Below, piece by piece: positions 1 through 9,377 of a stretch of 64,000 bases of DNA. The stretch is from Holophagales bacterium. Its GTDB lineage: Bacteria; Acidobacteriota; Thermoanaerobaculia; Multivoradales; Multivoraceae. The stretch spans positions 62,001-126,000 of the forward strand of contig VXZQ01000006.1 of NCBI GenBank assembly GCA_009845425.1, given 5' to 3'. Each line of letters begins with the position of its first letter. Positions within the stretch are counted from its first letter, which is position 1. Made by a program: the position numbers and the translations under genes. Below the pieces are notes generated by a model. It worked only from the letters and a program-made list of their open reading frames with translations, ran no database searches and had not been told where the DNA came from.

Positions 1-502
1 GGGACCTTGTCCGCGTGGGCCTCGCGATGACCAGGGCCCCTTCGATTGGCCGGCCGTCGGTGTCCAGGACCTGGGCGGCGACGAGATGTCGATCGGGCAG
101 CTCGTTCGCCTGAAGAACCCGCGGCGCCTCCAGGGGCGCGAGATTCCCGTAGACGAGGGGCACGACGACATCGGGCGTGGAGGCCGGCGGCGCGATCCGG
201 ATCTCGAAGCGGTAGGGCCCCGGCACCGGCGCCTCGAGCCGGAAACTGCCGTCCGGACCGGAGTGCATGCGGTCCACGGCGGCCGGCAGGCCGTCGTGGC
301 CCAGCAGATCGACGCCGAGCTCGAAAGTGCTCGGGTAGGGGCGGAGCACGACCTCGACGCCGGCCAAGGGAGCGCCGCGTTCGTCGACGAGCGTTCCGCT
401 GACGGCGAGCGGCGGCACGGTCGACTGGGCGCCTAGCCCCCCGGCGCCGAGGCCGATCAGGCCCGCCAGTCCGACACACGGCAGCAGCTGGGCCAGGCGC
501 AC
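1..502 (-). CDS. Secreted carboxypeptidase-regulatory-like repeat protein (N-terminal part, cut by window edge)
   Basis: The frame opens at GTG (502) and runs off the left edge after 167 codons. It begins with a hydrophobic signal-like stretch (about residues 2-26, ending near LGAQ). A first carboxypeptidase-regulatory-like beta-sandwich repeat follows (core GTLVDERGAPLAGVEVVL), and a second begins near residue 135 (QVLDTDGRPIEGALVI). The visible part matches the N-terminus of the 1265-residue protein at 3119-6916 almost segment by segment (shared VVLRPYPS, PLAG/PAAD and LPDRHL/VPDRHL-type blocks). It is therefore the third tandem paralog. The GTG lies 2 nt after the stop of the preceding gene, so translational coupling is likely. 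No ATG is available nearby. Function unknown; probably a secreted or surface structural repeat protein. Confidence 0.75.
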   Translation of the reverse strand, partial: MRLAQLLPCVGLAGLIGLGAGGLGAQSTVPPLAVSGTLVDERGAPLAGVEVVLRPYPSTFELGVDLLGHDGLPAAVDRMHSGPDGSFRLEAPVPGPYRFEIRIAPPASTPDVVVPLVYGNLAPLEAPRVLQANELPDRHLVAAQVLDTDGRPIEGALVIARPTRTRS

Positions 503-504
503 GG

Positions 505-3075
505 CTACTGATCCGGTGGTTCGGTCGGCACCGGTCGCAGCCGGATCACAAGTCCGTCTCGGTGCTCGCCTGGCGTGACGTCCAAAGGAATCTGAGCACT
601 CTCGTACCCGTCGAGAGTCACCCACAAGTGGCTCGCGTTGGGACCGAGTTCGAGCGTGAACCTGCCGCCTGGCTGCGTGAACGAGGAGCTGGCGCCCACG
701 AGCGACGTGTCGGTGCCCTGGCCCGTCGCAAGAGTACCTATGGTGGCCGCGTCGGCTGCCATCAGGCTGACGAAGTCGAGCGGCCGGCCGGTTGCGGCGT
801 CCACGACCGTGCCGGTGACCGTCGCCGTGGCGGGCGTCAGTTCGATGCGGACTCCCTCCAGGTCGGTCTGCAGGTCGATCGCCTGGTACTGCGAGCCTCC
901 GAAGTCCGGCCGGCTGACGAGTATCCGCTTGCGTCCGGGCTGGAGTCCTTCCAATGAGAAGTAGCCCTCCCGATCGGTCCGGATGGACTGCCCGCCCACC
1001 CCCAGCCTCGCGCCGGCCAGTGGTTCCCCGCCCTCGAGCACCTGGCCGGACAGGCGGAGGCCGCGCTCGAATCGCAACTCGACGAAGATCTCGGCGGCGC
1101 CCGGTTCGACGGTCACGTTCTCTGAGATTCTCCGCTGGGAGCCTGGCGCGCCCCTGGTGGCGGTGACCCTCCATGTGCCGGGACTGAGACCTTCGAGAGA
1201 GAAGTTCCCTTCGGTGTCCGGAGTCGCCTCCCGCGAGCGGGAGTCTCTCCAGGCTCTGATCTCCACCCGTGCCAGGTGGGAGGGGGTCAATCCGGCTATG
1301 ACGCCGACAATCCTCGCCTCCGGCTGGAGCACGATCTCGATGCCCTCGATGGACTCGCGGCCGACCTGGATGGGTGTCTCGGGGCCACCGTCGGCGTGGC
1401 CCGGCGATCGCGCGGTGACGATGTAGCTGCCGGGCTCAAGGCCGGTTAGGCGGAATACGCCGTCCTGGTCCGAGACCGTGTTCGTTTGATGAAACTCGGT
1501 GTTGAAAGAGTGCTCGGTTACGGCTTCGATGGTCGCCAGGGCCAGCGGCGCGCCGTCGTGCGAGCGGACGGCGCCGGTGATCTCCGCAGTGGGATGGAGT
1601 TCGACCCGGAGTTCGTTGGCGCCAGTCGACAGGTCCACCTGCCGCGACTCATCGCCGAGTCGCTCATGCTCCACCTCGACCGTCGCGGGGCCGGGGGAGA
1701 TGTCCATCTGCGCTTCGCCGTTGCCGCCGGTGCGGCCGTAGCCGCTCAGTCTGGTCTCCCCGTCGGTCCGGACCAGGATGGTCGCACCGGCAACGGGCTC
1801 GCCCGAGGCGGTCGTGACGATGACAGTCAGACGGTCGGGAGTGCCCAGAACGAGTTCGATCTCGCGCTCGGCTCCTGCCGCCAGCTCGAATGCCTCCACT
1901 TTGGCCGCTTCCGTCCCTTTCCTCGCTTCGGCCGACCAAGTGCCGGAGGGAACTTGATCGAAACGAAAGCGGCCTTCGGCATCGGTGACCCGCCGGGGGA
2001 ACATGTCTCTCGGCCCCCGCAGGACCGGATTGCCGCCGGAACGGCGGTCGAGTTCGATCCTGAGCCTCACCGGGACGCCGGAGGCGCCGTTGCCGTCCGC
2101 GTCGACGACGCGGCCCGTAACGACCCCTCCGTGCAGGAGCTGAATCAGGACCGGGTCCTCGCTACCGGCGCGCACGCCCGGCCGAACGAGCAGCGGGTAG
2201 CCGGCCCCCCGTACGCCGAGATCGACCAGATCGGCGGAGAGGCCGTCGAGCCTGAAACGGCCGTCCGCGTCGGCTGTGGCCGTCCGCGCAGTGCCGCCGA
2301 ACTGGTTCCGAGCCTGGGCCCGTATCCAGGCTCCCGCGACGGGTTCGCCGTCGGCGCCGGTCACGACTCCGTGGATCGTTGCCCCGAAGACGAAGGTCAG
2401 GACGCCGAGATCGAGGCCTTCGTCGCCGGCAGGAATGTCGATCTCCGTGGGCGGGCGGTCGGCGTACTCCGGATGGCGAAGTTGCAGTTCGTAGTCGCCT
2501 GGAGCCACGGCGGAAAACACGAACATTCCCTGTTCGTTCGTTGTGGTGGCGACGGCCGGAGCTTCGAAGGAGAGTCTGAAGTCGGATTGGTCCAGCGGCC
2601 ACAGCAAGGACACCTTGGCTTCGGCCACCGGATTTCCGTCGGTGTCTCTCGCCGCGCCGTGGACCTGGCGGCCTCTACCGAGCACCACGTGGACGGGGTC
2701 GATCGTTGCACTGGCTTCGAGAGGCGCCAGGTCGAGAAACGCACTCGCGTAGCCGTCCGCCTGAACGATCAGGCGGTACGTGTGGCCGTGGACGACTTCT
2801 TCCACGCGGAAGGAACCGTCGGAGGCCGAGGTTGCGGATCCCATCCGGAGCGTGTTGAAGGGCGTGACCAGAGCGGCTCTGGGCCGGGCCCGAATTCTGG
2901 CGCCTTCTATCGCCGCACCGGAGGCGTCGGTCACCAATCCGCGGATGGGGGCATCGGTGACAGATGAGTCGCTGCCTGGCTGGGAGACAAGGGGGCCGGC
3001 GGCCAGCGCGGCGAGGCCGAGCAAGAGCCAGGGGCGGGGCATCCCTGTGGTCAACCGGATCGCCGGGAGCGGCAT
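505..3075 (-). CDS. Secreted carboxypeptidase-regulatory-like repeat protein (856 aa)
   Basis: The N-terminus carries a signal peptide (basic start, hydrophobic core about residues 14-30, ending near VSQPG). The rest is about nine successive carboxypeptidase-regulatory-like / MSP-type beta-sandwich repeats of 80-100 residues. Their hallmark is a G-x-V-x-D-x-x-G-x-P-(I/V)-x-G-A-x-(V/I) strand-turn-strand, for example near residues 43, 135, 232, 317, 417, 497, 585, 675 and 752. There is no catalytic domain, C-terminal anchor or sorting signal. It is homologous along its whole length to the C-terminal two-thirds of the 1265-residue upstream neighbour, 43 nt away, so the pair arose by tandem duplication. 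Such repeats are common in large secreted proteins of Acidobacteriota and Bacteroidota; ligand and role here are unknown. Confidence 0.8.
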   Translation of the reverse strand: MPLPAIRLTTGMPRPWLLLGLAALAAGPLVSQPGSDSSVTDAPIRGLVTDASGAAIEGARIRARPRAALVTPFNTLRMGSATSASDGSFRVEEVVHGHTYRLIVQADGYASAFLDLAPLEASATIDPVHVVLGRGRQVHGAARDTDGNPVAEAKVSLLWPLDQSDFRLSFEAPAVATTTNEQGMFVFSAVAPGDYELQLRHPEYADRPPTEIDIPAGDEGLDLGVLTFVFGATIHGVVTGADGEPVAGAWIRAQARNQFGGTARTATADADGRFRLDGLSADLVDLGVRGAGYPLLVRPGVRAGSEDPVLIQLLHGGVVTGRVVDADGNGASGVPVRLRIELDRRSGGNPVLRGPRDMFPRRVTDAEGRFRFDQVPSGTWSAEARKGTEAAKVEAFELAAGAEREIELVLGTPDRLTVIVTTASGEPVAGATILVRTDGETRLSGYGRTGGNGEAQMDISPGPATVEVEHERLGDESRQVDLSTGANELRVELHPTAEITGAVRSHDGAPLALATIEAVTEHSFNTEFHQTNTVSDQDGVFRLTGLEPGSYIVTARSPGHADGGPETPIQVGRESIEGIEIVLQPEARIVGVIAGLTPSHLARVEIRAWRDSRSREATPDTEGNFSLEGLSPGTWRVTATRGAPGSQRRISENVTVEPGAAEIFVELRFERGLRLSGQVLEGGEPLAGARLGVGGQSIRTDREGYFSLEGLQPGRKRILVSRPDFGGSQYQAIDLQTDLEGVRIELTPATATVTGTVVDAATGRPLDFVSLMAADAATIGTLATGQGTDTSLVGASSSFTQPGGRFTLELGPNASHLWVTLDGYESAQIPLDVTPGEHRDGLVIRLRPVPTEPPDQ

Positions 3076-3118
3076 TCCGGGAGTCTATGGGTTGACCAGA
3101 CGGCGGCGCAGCGTATGG

Positions 3119-6100
3119 CTACCGATCGGGAGCGTCGGGAGGCGCCGGCTGCAGCCGGATCACCAGCCCTTCGACGTGTTCGCCCGGCGCGATGTTCAGA
3201 GGAATCTGAACGTCCTCGTAGCCGTCGTGAGTGATCCACAGGCGGTCGGCGTTCGCACCCAGCTCGAGCGTGAACTGGCCTGCGGCTTCACTGAGAACAG
3301 AGCTGGCTCCGACGAGTAGACCGCCTCCCCCGCCCGCGGCGATCGCGCCGATCGTCGCGGCGTCGGCGGCCATCAGGCTGACCCAGTCGAGTGGGTGGCC
3401 GGTCTCGGCGTCGACGACGATGCCGGTGAGGGTCGCCGCGGCCGATTCCATCTGAATGCGGACGCCTTCGAGGTCCGTCTGCAGATCGATCGACTGGTAC
3501 TGCGTGCCACTGAAGTCCGGCCGGCGGATGACCACCTGATTGGGGCCGGGCATGAGCCCTTCCAGCGCGAAGCGGCCTTCCCGGTCGGTCCTCGTGGACT
3601 GTTCGCCAACCGACAGACGCGCTCCGCTCAATAGCGCACCGCCTTCGTGGACCTGCCCGGACAGGCGCAGCCCGCGCTCGAACGGCAACTCGACGAAGAC
3701 TTCGGCCGTACCCCGTTCGATCGTCACGCTGCGTTCGACAGTCCTCTCCCGATCGCCCTTTCTCGCTTCGATGTGCCATGTCCCCGGGCCGATTCCCCGT
3801 ACCGAGAAGTTCCCCTCGGTGTCCCTCGTGGCGTCGCGGAGACGGGGCCCCTTCCACGCGGTAACCCGCACCTGGTTGAGGTCGGAAGGCGACAGCCCGG
3901 TTACAGCGGCGACGATCGAGGCTTCCGGCTCCAGCACGATCTCGATGCCTTCTACGGCGTCGTCGCGGATCTCGATCGGGTCTTCCGGACCGCCGTCCGC
4001 GTAGCCAGGCGCGCGCGCCGTGATGATGTAGGGGCGGGGTTCGAGGCCAGTGAGGCGAAAGGCGCCGTTCCGGTCGGAGACGGTGTTTGTGCTGTGCCAC
4101 TCCACGTCGGAGGAGTAGTCGGTTTCGGCCGCCACGGTCGCCAGGGGAAACGGAGTGCCTTGGTACGAGCGCACCGTGCCGCGGAGCTCCAGACCGCGCC
4201 GAAGCTCGAACCGAACCTCGTTGTCGCCCGGCTCGAGCCACACTTGCCGCGACTCGTCGCGGAGTGTCTCGTGGCTGACCGTGACCGTTACGGTTTCGGG
4301 CGTGATGTCCATCACCGCCCGTCCGCTGCCGTCCGTTTCTCCGTAGCTTGTCGAGAAAGGCTCTCCTGGTGCTTCCACGTCAATCTGCGCGGCGGCCACC
4401 GGCTCGCCGACCTCCGTCACGACGGTGACGATCAGCCGGTCCCTGGTCCGCAGGACGAGTTCGATCCCCCGTTCTCCGCCGGGAATCAACTCGATCCCGT
4501 CTAGCTTCGCCCCCTCCGGTCCCCTGCTTGCCTCGGCCGACCAGGTGCCGGCCGCGAGACCGTCGAACCGGAACCGGCCGTCCCGGTCCGTCACCTTCTC
4601 GGGGAGCGTGTCGACGGCGTCCCACAGGCGTGGGTCGACATCGCTGCTGTAGTCGACTTCGAACCAAAGGTAGACGGGAACGCCGGCAGCACCGTTACCA
4701 CCGTTGTCGAGGACGCGGCCGGCAATGGAGGCACCGGGTCTGAGTTCGATCAGGACCGGGTCGGCGTGGTCGACGCGTATGTTCGGCTCGACGTGGGCTG
4801 GGTAGCCGCTAGCCTCGACGCCAAGGTCGGCGAGAACCGAGGAGAATCCTCTGAGCCGGAATCGGCCTTCCGCGTCCGTTGTGGCCGTTCTGGTCGGGGC
4901 TTCGTACCGATCTCGTTCGTGGGCCTGAATGGTCGCGCGGCTGACCGGCGCTCCACCGGGGTCCGTGACGATGCCGTGGATCGCTCCGCCGGCTGCGAGC
5001 GTGAGATCGCCGAGATCGAAGTCCGACTCGCCGGCCGGGATCTCGACGCGGGAGGGCGGCCGATGGGCGTAGTCGGCGTGGCTGACGAGGAGTTCGTAGG
5101 CGCCTGGTCCGGTGTCGGGAAGTGCGAAGACGCCCCGACCGTCGGTTGCGGCGGCTCCGGCCGGGACTTCGAGCCCGGACCGGAAGTCGGACTGATCGAG
5201 AGTCCAGAGCAGCGAGACCTGAGCCTCGGCCACCGGGTCTCCGTCGGAATCGACGACCGAGCCGAGGACGCGCCTGCCCTTACTCAGGACGAGATGAACG
5301 GGGTCGACGGGAATGCCCGGTTCAAAAGGAGGCAGGTCGAGGACGGTAGGAGCGTAGCCCGCCGCTCGCGCGGTCAAACGGTGCGTTTGTCCGTACAGGA
5401 CCTCCTCCACCCGGAAAGAGCCGTCGGAGCCTGAAATGGCCGGAGTGGATGAGAACGAGAAGCTGGGCGGGACGTCGGCGCCGCGAGGTTCGGCCCGGAT
5501 GCTGGCGCCGGCAACGGGTTGATGGGCGTCGTCCGTGACCAGGCCCCGGATCGGTGCTGAAGGCGTCAGCCCGATCCGCACTTCTTCCCAGTTGGACAGG
5601 TCCGCAGAGTTGATGTCGATTTGTTCGGGAAGGAAACCGGTTGCCGTCGCCTGCAGATACACCGATCGACTGGTGGAACGGGTGCTCAGGTCGAAGGCGC
5701 CGTTGGCGTTGCTGAACACGTGGTGACCGGGGAAGGACTGGACCCAAATCGCTGCGCTTTGGATCGGCAGGCCCGACGCTGCGTCGACGATGCGGCCTGG
5801 AATCCGGACGGGCTCCTCGAGTCGCACGTCGATGACGTGCTCTCGTTGCTGCGATTCGCCCGGAATCGCCGCCGGGAGGGAAACCCGGGCGAATGCACCG
5901 TCGGCTGCTTCGACTTCCAGGGCGGTCTCCGCGCCAGGGGTCCGGCCGATGACCGCTTCGCCATTGCGGTCGGTGATGGCCAAGGGCGTGTCGAAGCCGG
6001 CGAGGGCGCCTGGCGTGCCGAGAGTCGCCAGGGCGTCCGAGGTATCGGCATTCATGGCTCTCTCGCGAGCGCTCTCGGTCCGGATGAGTACACCGGGCGC

Positions 6101-6916
6101 GGGGGCGCCGGTTGGATCGCGGACGCGCAGTCGGACACCCCGGTCTCGCTCCAGCCCCATCGCGGCGCGGCCGGATCGCGTCCTGTCCTTGCCGAGGACG
6201 AATCCGCTCGCCGAGACGACGACGGTGGCCTCCGCGGTCGGCATTGCGATGCGCGCGATTCCCTCTGCATCGGTGCGAGACGAGCCGGGATGGTGGGTTG
6301 GCAGAATGAACTGAGCCGACGGACGAGAGTAGTTCCCCGAGTTCAGTTCACGAGCCATCCGGTTGAGAACGCCAAGGGTGCGACGCGGGAACCAGATGCT
6401 GGGGTTTGCCACGACCAGTGCTCCCTCGATTGGCTGATTGTCCGCATCGAGCACCCGGACGGCGATGAGATGGCGATCGGGCACGGCGATCGCGTTCGAG
6501 ACCTGCGCACCCTTGAGTGGGAGCAGCTCGCCGTGCATCAGCGGGATGGCGTCACCCGGCTCGTTCGGCGGCGTCGAGCGCCCGAACTCCAGGCGGTAGG
6601 GACCGGCCGCGGGCGCCGAGAGGAAGAAGGCACCGTCCGCGTCGGAGCGGACCCGATCGACCGCTTCCGGCAGCGCGTCCGAGTGGCCGAGAACGTACAG
6701 ATCCGCTTCGAAGGCGCTCGGATACGGTCGCAGAACGACCTCGATGTCGGCGGCGGGAGCGCCGCGTTCGTCGACAACGGCGCCGAGGATCGTGCTGGGC
6801 GAGTGGGCGGGCTGGGCGGCGAGGGGGCCGGCGGCGAGTCCGACGAGGCCGGCTACGCCGAGGCACAGCAGTAGCTGGGGCATGCCCGAGTGCAACCCGC
6901 ACCGGCGACAGGTCAT
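3119..6916 (-). CDS. Large secreted carboxypeptidase-regulatory-like repeat protein (1265 aa)
   Basis: A signal peptide (hydrophobic core about residues 14-34, ending LAAQP) is followed by about thirteen carboxypeptidase-regulatory-like beta-sandwich repeats. The first four (near residues 41, 150, 258 and 372) correspond to the partial paralog at the left edge. The remaining nine correspond one by one to the 856-residue paralog at 505-3075. The gene therefore looks like the full architecture from which, or by joining of which, its two neighbours arose. The ATG at 6916 overlaps the amidase stop as ATGA, which suggests translational coupling. An internal ATG 11 codons later would give a more standard signal peptide. 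No enzymatic motif is visible. The location is probably periplasmic or surface. Confidence 0.8.
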   Translation of the reverse strand: MTCRRCGLHSGMPQLLLCLGVAGLVGLAAGPLAAQPAHSPSTILGAVVDERGAPAADIEVVLRPYPSAFEADLYVLGHSDALPEAVDRVRSDADGAFFLSAPAAGPYRLEFGRSTPPNEPGDAIPLMHGELLPLKGAQVSNAIAVPDRHLIAVRVLDADNQPIEGALVVANPSIWFPRRTLGVLNRMARELNSGNYSRPSAQFILPTHHPGSSRTDAEGIARIAMPTAEATVVVSASGFVLGKDRTRSGRAAMGLERDRGVRLRVRDPTGAPAPGVLIRTESARERAMNADTSDALATLGTPGALAGFDTPLAITDRNGEAVIGRTPGAETALEVEAADGAFARVSLPAAIPGESQQREHVIDVRLEEPVRIPGRIVDAASGLPIQSAAIWVQSFPGHHVFSNANGAFDLSTRSTSRSVYLQATATGFLPEQIDINSADLSNWEEVRIGLTPSAPIRGLVTDDAHQPVAGASIRAEPRGADVPPSFSFSSTPAISGSDGSFRVEEVLYGQTHRLTARAAGYAPTVLDLPPFEPGIPVDPVHLVLSKGRRVLGSVVDSDGDPVAEAQVSLLWTLDQSDFRSGLEVPAGAAATDGRGVFALPDTGPGAYELLVSHADYAHRPPSRVEIPAGESDFDLGDLTLAAGGAIHGIVTDPGGAPVSRATIQAHERDRYEAPTRTATTDAEGRFRLRGFSSVLADLGVEASGYPAHVEPNIRVDHADPVLIELRPGASIAGRVLDNGGNGAAGVPVYLWFEVDYSSDVDPRLWDAVDTLPEKVTDRDGRFRFDGLAAGTWSAEASRGPEGAKLDGIELIPGGERGIELVLRTRDRLIVTVVTEVGEPVAAAQIDVEAPGEPFSTSYGETDGSGRAVMDITPETVTVTVSHETLRDESRQVWLEPGDNEVRFELRRGLELRGTVRSYQGTPFPLATVAAETDYSSDVEWHSTNTVSDRNGAFRLTGLEPRPYIITARAPGYADGGPEDPIEIRDDAVEGIEIVLEPEASIVAAVTGLSPSDLNQVRVTAWKGPRLRDATRDTEGNFSVRGIGPGTWHIEARKGDRERTVERSVTIERGTAEVFVELPFERGLRLSGQVHEGGALLSGARLSVGEQSTRTDREGRFALEGLMPGPNQVVIRRPDFSGTQYQSIDLQTDLEGVRIQMESAAATLTGIVVDAETGHPLDWVSLMAADAATIGAIAAGGGGGLLVGASSVLSEAAGQFTLELGANADRLWITHDGYEDVQIPLNIAPGEHVEGLVIRLQPAPPDAPDR

Positions 6917-8346
6917 TCCGGGGTTCCGGCCTCGAAAGCGGCCGCGATGCCGAGCGTGATTCGATCGCTGCCCCGGGAAGTCACGATCTGCAGGCCTACC
7001 GGCAGACCGGACGGTCCGACGCCACCCGGCACTGAGATCGCCGGACAGCCGGTCACGGTGATCGAGTAGCAGGAGGCCATCCAGTCCGTGTAGCTCGTCA
7101 TCGGCTGACCTTCGATCTCCGCGGGGTAGGGCTGGTCGACGTCGAAGGGCAGCACCTGGACCGCCGGCAGCAGCAGGGCGTCGTAGCGTTCGAAGAACTC
7201 GACCACGCGGCAGTGGAGGAGGGTGCGCTCCGCCTGGGCGGTCGCGATGTCCGGGCCGGTGAGCGCCAGACCGCGTTCGATCTCCTCGATCACGGTGTCC
7301 TTCATCTGGTCGCGGTGCTCGGGGAACAGCGGCCCCAGCTTGTCGGCGAACAGGTTGGCGCGCAGGGTGCGGAAGATGCTGCCGGCGCCGGACAGGTCGG
7401 GCGCGGCTTTCTCGACCTCGGCGCCCAGATCCCGGAACACCGGCAGGGCGGCTTCACAGACCTCGACGACTTCGCGTTCGACCGGGTAGCGGCCGAGGTT
7501 TGGGGTCCATGCGAGGCGCAGCCCGCGGAGGTCGAGCGGCTCTACCGGGTGGAAGGGCTCGGAGGGGTGGGCGAGCGAGATCGGATCCCGCGGGTCCGGT
7601 CCGGCGATCACCGAGAACAGGAGCGCCGCGTCGGCGACGCTTCTTCCCATCGGCCCGAGCACGGCGAGATCGTCCCAGCCCTGCTCGTGAGGTACTCGGG
7701 GCACGCGGCCGGGCGTCGGCCGGAAGCCGACGCCGCCGCAGAAGCTCGCCGGGTTGCGGAGCGAACCGCCGAGGTCGCTGCCGTCGGCGATCGGCAGCAT
7801 GCAACTGGCGAGCGCCGCCGCGGCGCCGCCGCTCGAACCGCCGCAGGTCCGGGTGGGATCCCAGGGGTTGCGGGTCTCGCCGAACACCGGGTTGAAGGTC
7901 TGCGAGCCGGCCCCGAACTCGGGCGTGTTCGTCTTGCCGACGACGACCGCACCGGCATCGCGGATCCGTTCGACAATGAGGGCGTCGAAGTCGGGGACGT
8001 TGTCCGCGAAGATCGGCGAGCCGAAGGTGGTGCGGATTCCCTTCGTCGGGACCAGGTCCTTGACCGCGGTCGGCAGGCCGAGCAACGGCTTCGCGGCGGA
8101 GGCTTCCGGGTCGCGGCGGCGGACGTCATCGGCGGCCCGAGCCTGCTCGAACGCGTGGTCGCGGTCCAGCGTGCAGATCGCGTTGAGCTCGGGGTTGCGC
8201 CGGTCGATCCAGTCGAGGTGGGCTTCCAGTACCTCTACGGCGGAGACTTCACACCGGGCGAGGAGCCCGGCGAGGTCGACGGCGGTGCGGGAGCAGAGGT
8301 CGGGCGCGCCGTCCGCAGGACCGCGGCGCCCGGCGGCGGCCGTCAC
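6913..8346 (-). CDS. Amidase signature family hydrolase
   Basis: A 477-residue amidase-signature enzyme that hydrolyses carboxamide C-N bonds. The Ser-cisSer-Lys triad is complete: Lys96 in TAVKDLVPTKG, the glycine/serine loop GGSSGGAAAALAS with cis-Ser at 171, and the nucleophile at about Ser195 in DLGGSLRNPASFCG. The 24-residue spacing between the two serines matches the family (as in FAAH). Length is normal and no signal peptide is seen, so it is probably cytoplasmic. Substrate cannot be read from sequence; GatA is unlikely because no gatB or gatC is nearby. Its ATG overlaps the alpha/beta hydrolase stop by 4 nt, and its stop overlaps the start of the large repeat protein by 4 nt, placing it inside a tightly coupled operon. 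Confidence 0.9.
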   Translation of the reverse strand: MTAAAGRRGPADGAPDLCSRTAVDLAGLLARCEVSAVEVLEAHLDWIDRRNPELNAICTLDRDHAFEQARAADDVRRRDPEASAAKPLLGLPTAVKDLVPTKGIRTTFGSPIFADNVPDFDALIVERIRDAGAVVVGKTNTPEFGAGSQTFNPVFGETRNPWDPTRTCGGSSGGAAAALASCMLPIADGSDLGGSLRNPASFCGGVGFRPTPGRVPRVPHEQGWDDLAVLGPMGRSVADAALLFSVIAGPDPRDPISLAHPSEPFHPVEPLDLRGLRLAWTPNLGRYPVEREVVEVCEAALPVFRDLGAEVEKAAPDLSGAGSIFRTLRANLFADKLGPLFPEHRDQMKDTVIEEIERGLALTGPDIATAQAERTLLHCRVVEFFERYDALLLPAVQVLPFDVDQPYPAEIEGQPMTSYTDWMASCYSITVTGCPAISVPGGVGPSGLPVGLQIVTSRGSDRITLGIAAAFEAGTPE

Positions 8347-9323
8347 TCGGCGCCGGTGCTGGCGGCTTCCCCGGCGGTCACGTGCTCGGCGAGGAAGGCC
8401 CGGATGACCTGAAAGATCTCCTGCTGCTCGTCGGGCGTGAAGTTGCCGTGGCCCTTGCCGGGCACGGTGTGGATCTTGTTCACGACGCCTGCCTTGTCCA
8501 GCTTGGCGTGCAGATCTAGGGCGTGCTGGTAGGGCACGATGTTGTCGACGTCGCCATGGATCGTCAGGACCGGCGGCAGTCCGGACCGGACGTAGGTGAG
8601 CGGCGACACGCGCTTGGCGAGTTCCATGCGGTCGCTGCGTGAGCCCATCCAGGCGACCGCGTAGCTCTTCGCGTTGACGCCCTCGAGCAGGTCGCCGACG
8701 TCGGTGATCCCGAACCAGTTGACGATGGCGGCGACCGGCATTTCGTACTCGTCGGCGGCGGCCCAGCCCGGACGGTCCGCGTCGCGGCCCGGGCAGAGCC
8801 GGTCGAGACCGGCGGAGGCCGGCAGCATGCCCGTCGTCAGCGACAGGTGACCGCCGGCCGAGGCGCCGGTGACGACCAGGCGGGAGGTGTCGATGTTGTA
8901 GTCCTCGGCGTTCTCGTAGACCCAGCGCAGCGCACAGCGGCAGTCCTCGACGGCGCCGGGCGCGAGAGCGTTGCGGCCCAACCTGTATTCGACGTTGACC
9001 ACCGCCCAGCCCATCTCGAGATAGGGGAGTGCCCGCAGCACGCTGGACTCCTTGGTGCCGCCGACCCAGCCGCCGCCGTGGATGTAGATCAGGGTGGGCA
9101 CCGGGCCCTGGCCGCGTGGGGTCATCACGTCCAGCTTGGACTCATAGCCGTCAGCCGTCAGGTAGGTGATGTTCGGAGCGACGCGGTAGCGGCTCATGAT
9201 GTCGACCGTCACCGACTCGCCATCCTGAGCGAAGGCGGGGACCGATGGCGTGAAGAGCAGAGCGCCGATGGCGATGGCCGCCGCGACCGCGGCGCTGCGC
9301 GAGGTTCGGCTGAGTCGAGTCAC
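8343..9323 (-). CDS. Secreted alpha/beta hydrolase (esterase/lipase-like)
   Basis: A 326-residue hormone-sensitive-lipase-like alpha/beta hydrolase. A signal peptide occupies about residues 1-32 (hydrophobic core, then PAFAQDG). The oxyanion motif HGGGW is at 82-86, the nucleophile elbow GASAGG has Ser155, and the acid (HGDVDNIVP, about Asp258) and His292 (GKGHGNF) complete the triad. Such enzymes hydrolyse short acyl or aryl esters; the actual substrate is unknown. The start is GTG at 9323 and is chosen because GGGAGG precedes it by about 8 nt. It follows the CoA-transferase gene by 54 nt and overlaps the amidase by 4 nt. Export contrasts with the apparently cytoplasmic amidase in the same operon. 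Confidence 0.88.
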   Translation of the reverse strand: MTRLSRTSRSAAVAAAIAIGALLFTPSVPAFAQDGESVTVDIMSRYRVAPNITYLTADGYESKLDVMTPRGQGPVPTLIYIHGGGWVGGTKESSVLRALPYLEMGWAVVNVEYRLGRNALAPGAVEDCRCALRWVYENAEDYNIDTSRLVVTGASAGGHLSLTTGMLPASAGLDRLCPGRDADRPGWAAADEYEMPVAAIVNWFGITDVGDLLEGVNAKSYAVAWMGSRSDRMELAKRVSPLTYVRSGLPPVLTIHGDVDNIVPYQHALDLHAKLDKAGVVNKIHTVPGKGHGNFTPDEQQEIFQVIRAFLAEHVTAGEAASTGAE

Positions 9324-9367
9324 TGTGGACCTCCCTTGTTGGATCGGGATTCTGTTGATGACGACGA

Positions 9368-9373
9368 AGTGTA
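9368..9373 (-). promoter_or_regulatory. Candidate -10 element before the alpha/beta hydrolase
   Basis: TACACT on the minus strand lies 44 nt upstream of the GTG at 9323. It would give a leadered transcript that includes the visible Shine-Dalgarno sequence, so the hydrolase-amidase-repeat-protein block may have its own promoter inside the longer run. No -35 is recognised. Confidence 0.3.
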
Positions 9374-9377
9374 GCGA

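Noticed and set aside
1486..2967. 493-codon plus-strand frame opposite the 856-residue repeat protein
   Set aside because: Composition bias of antisense GC-rich DNA. The minus frame shows regular repeats and a signal peptide.
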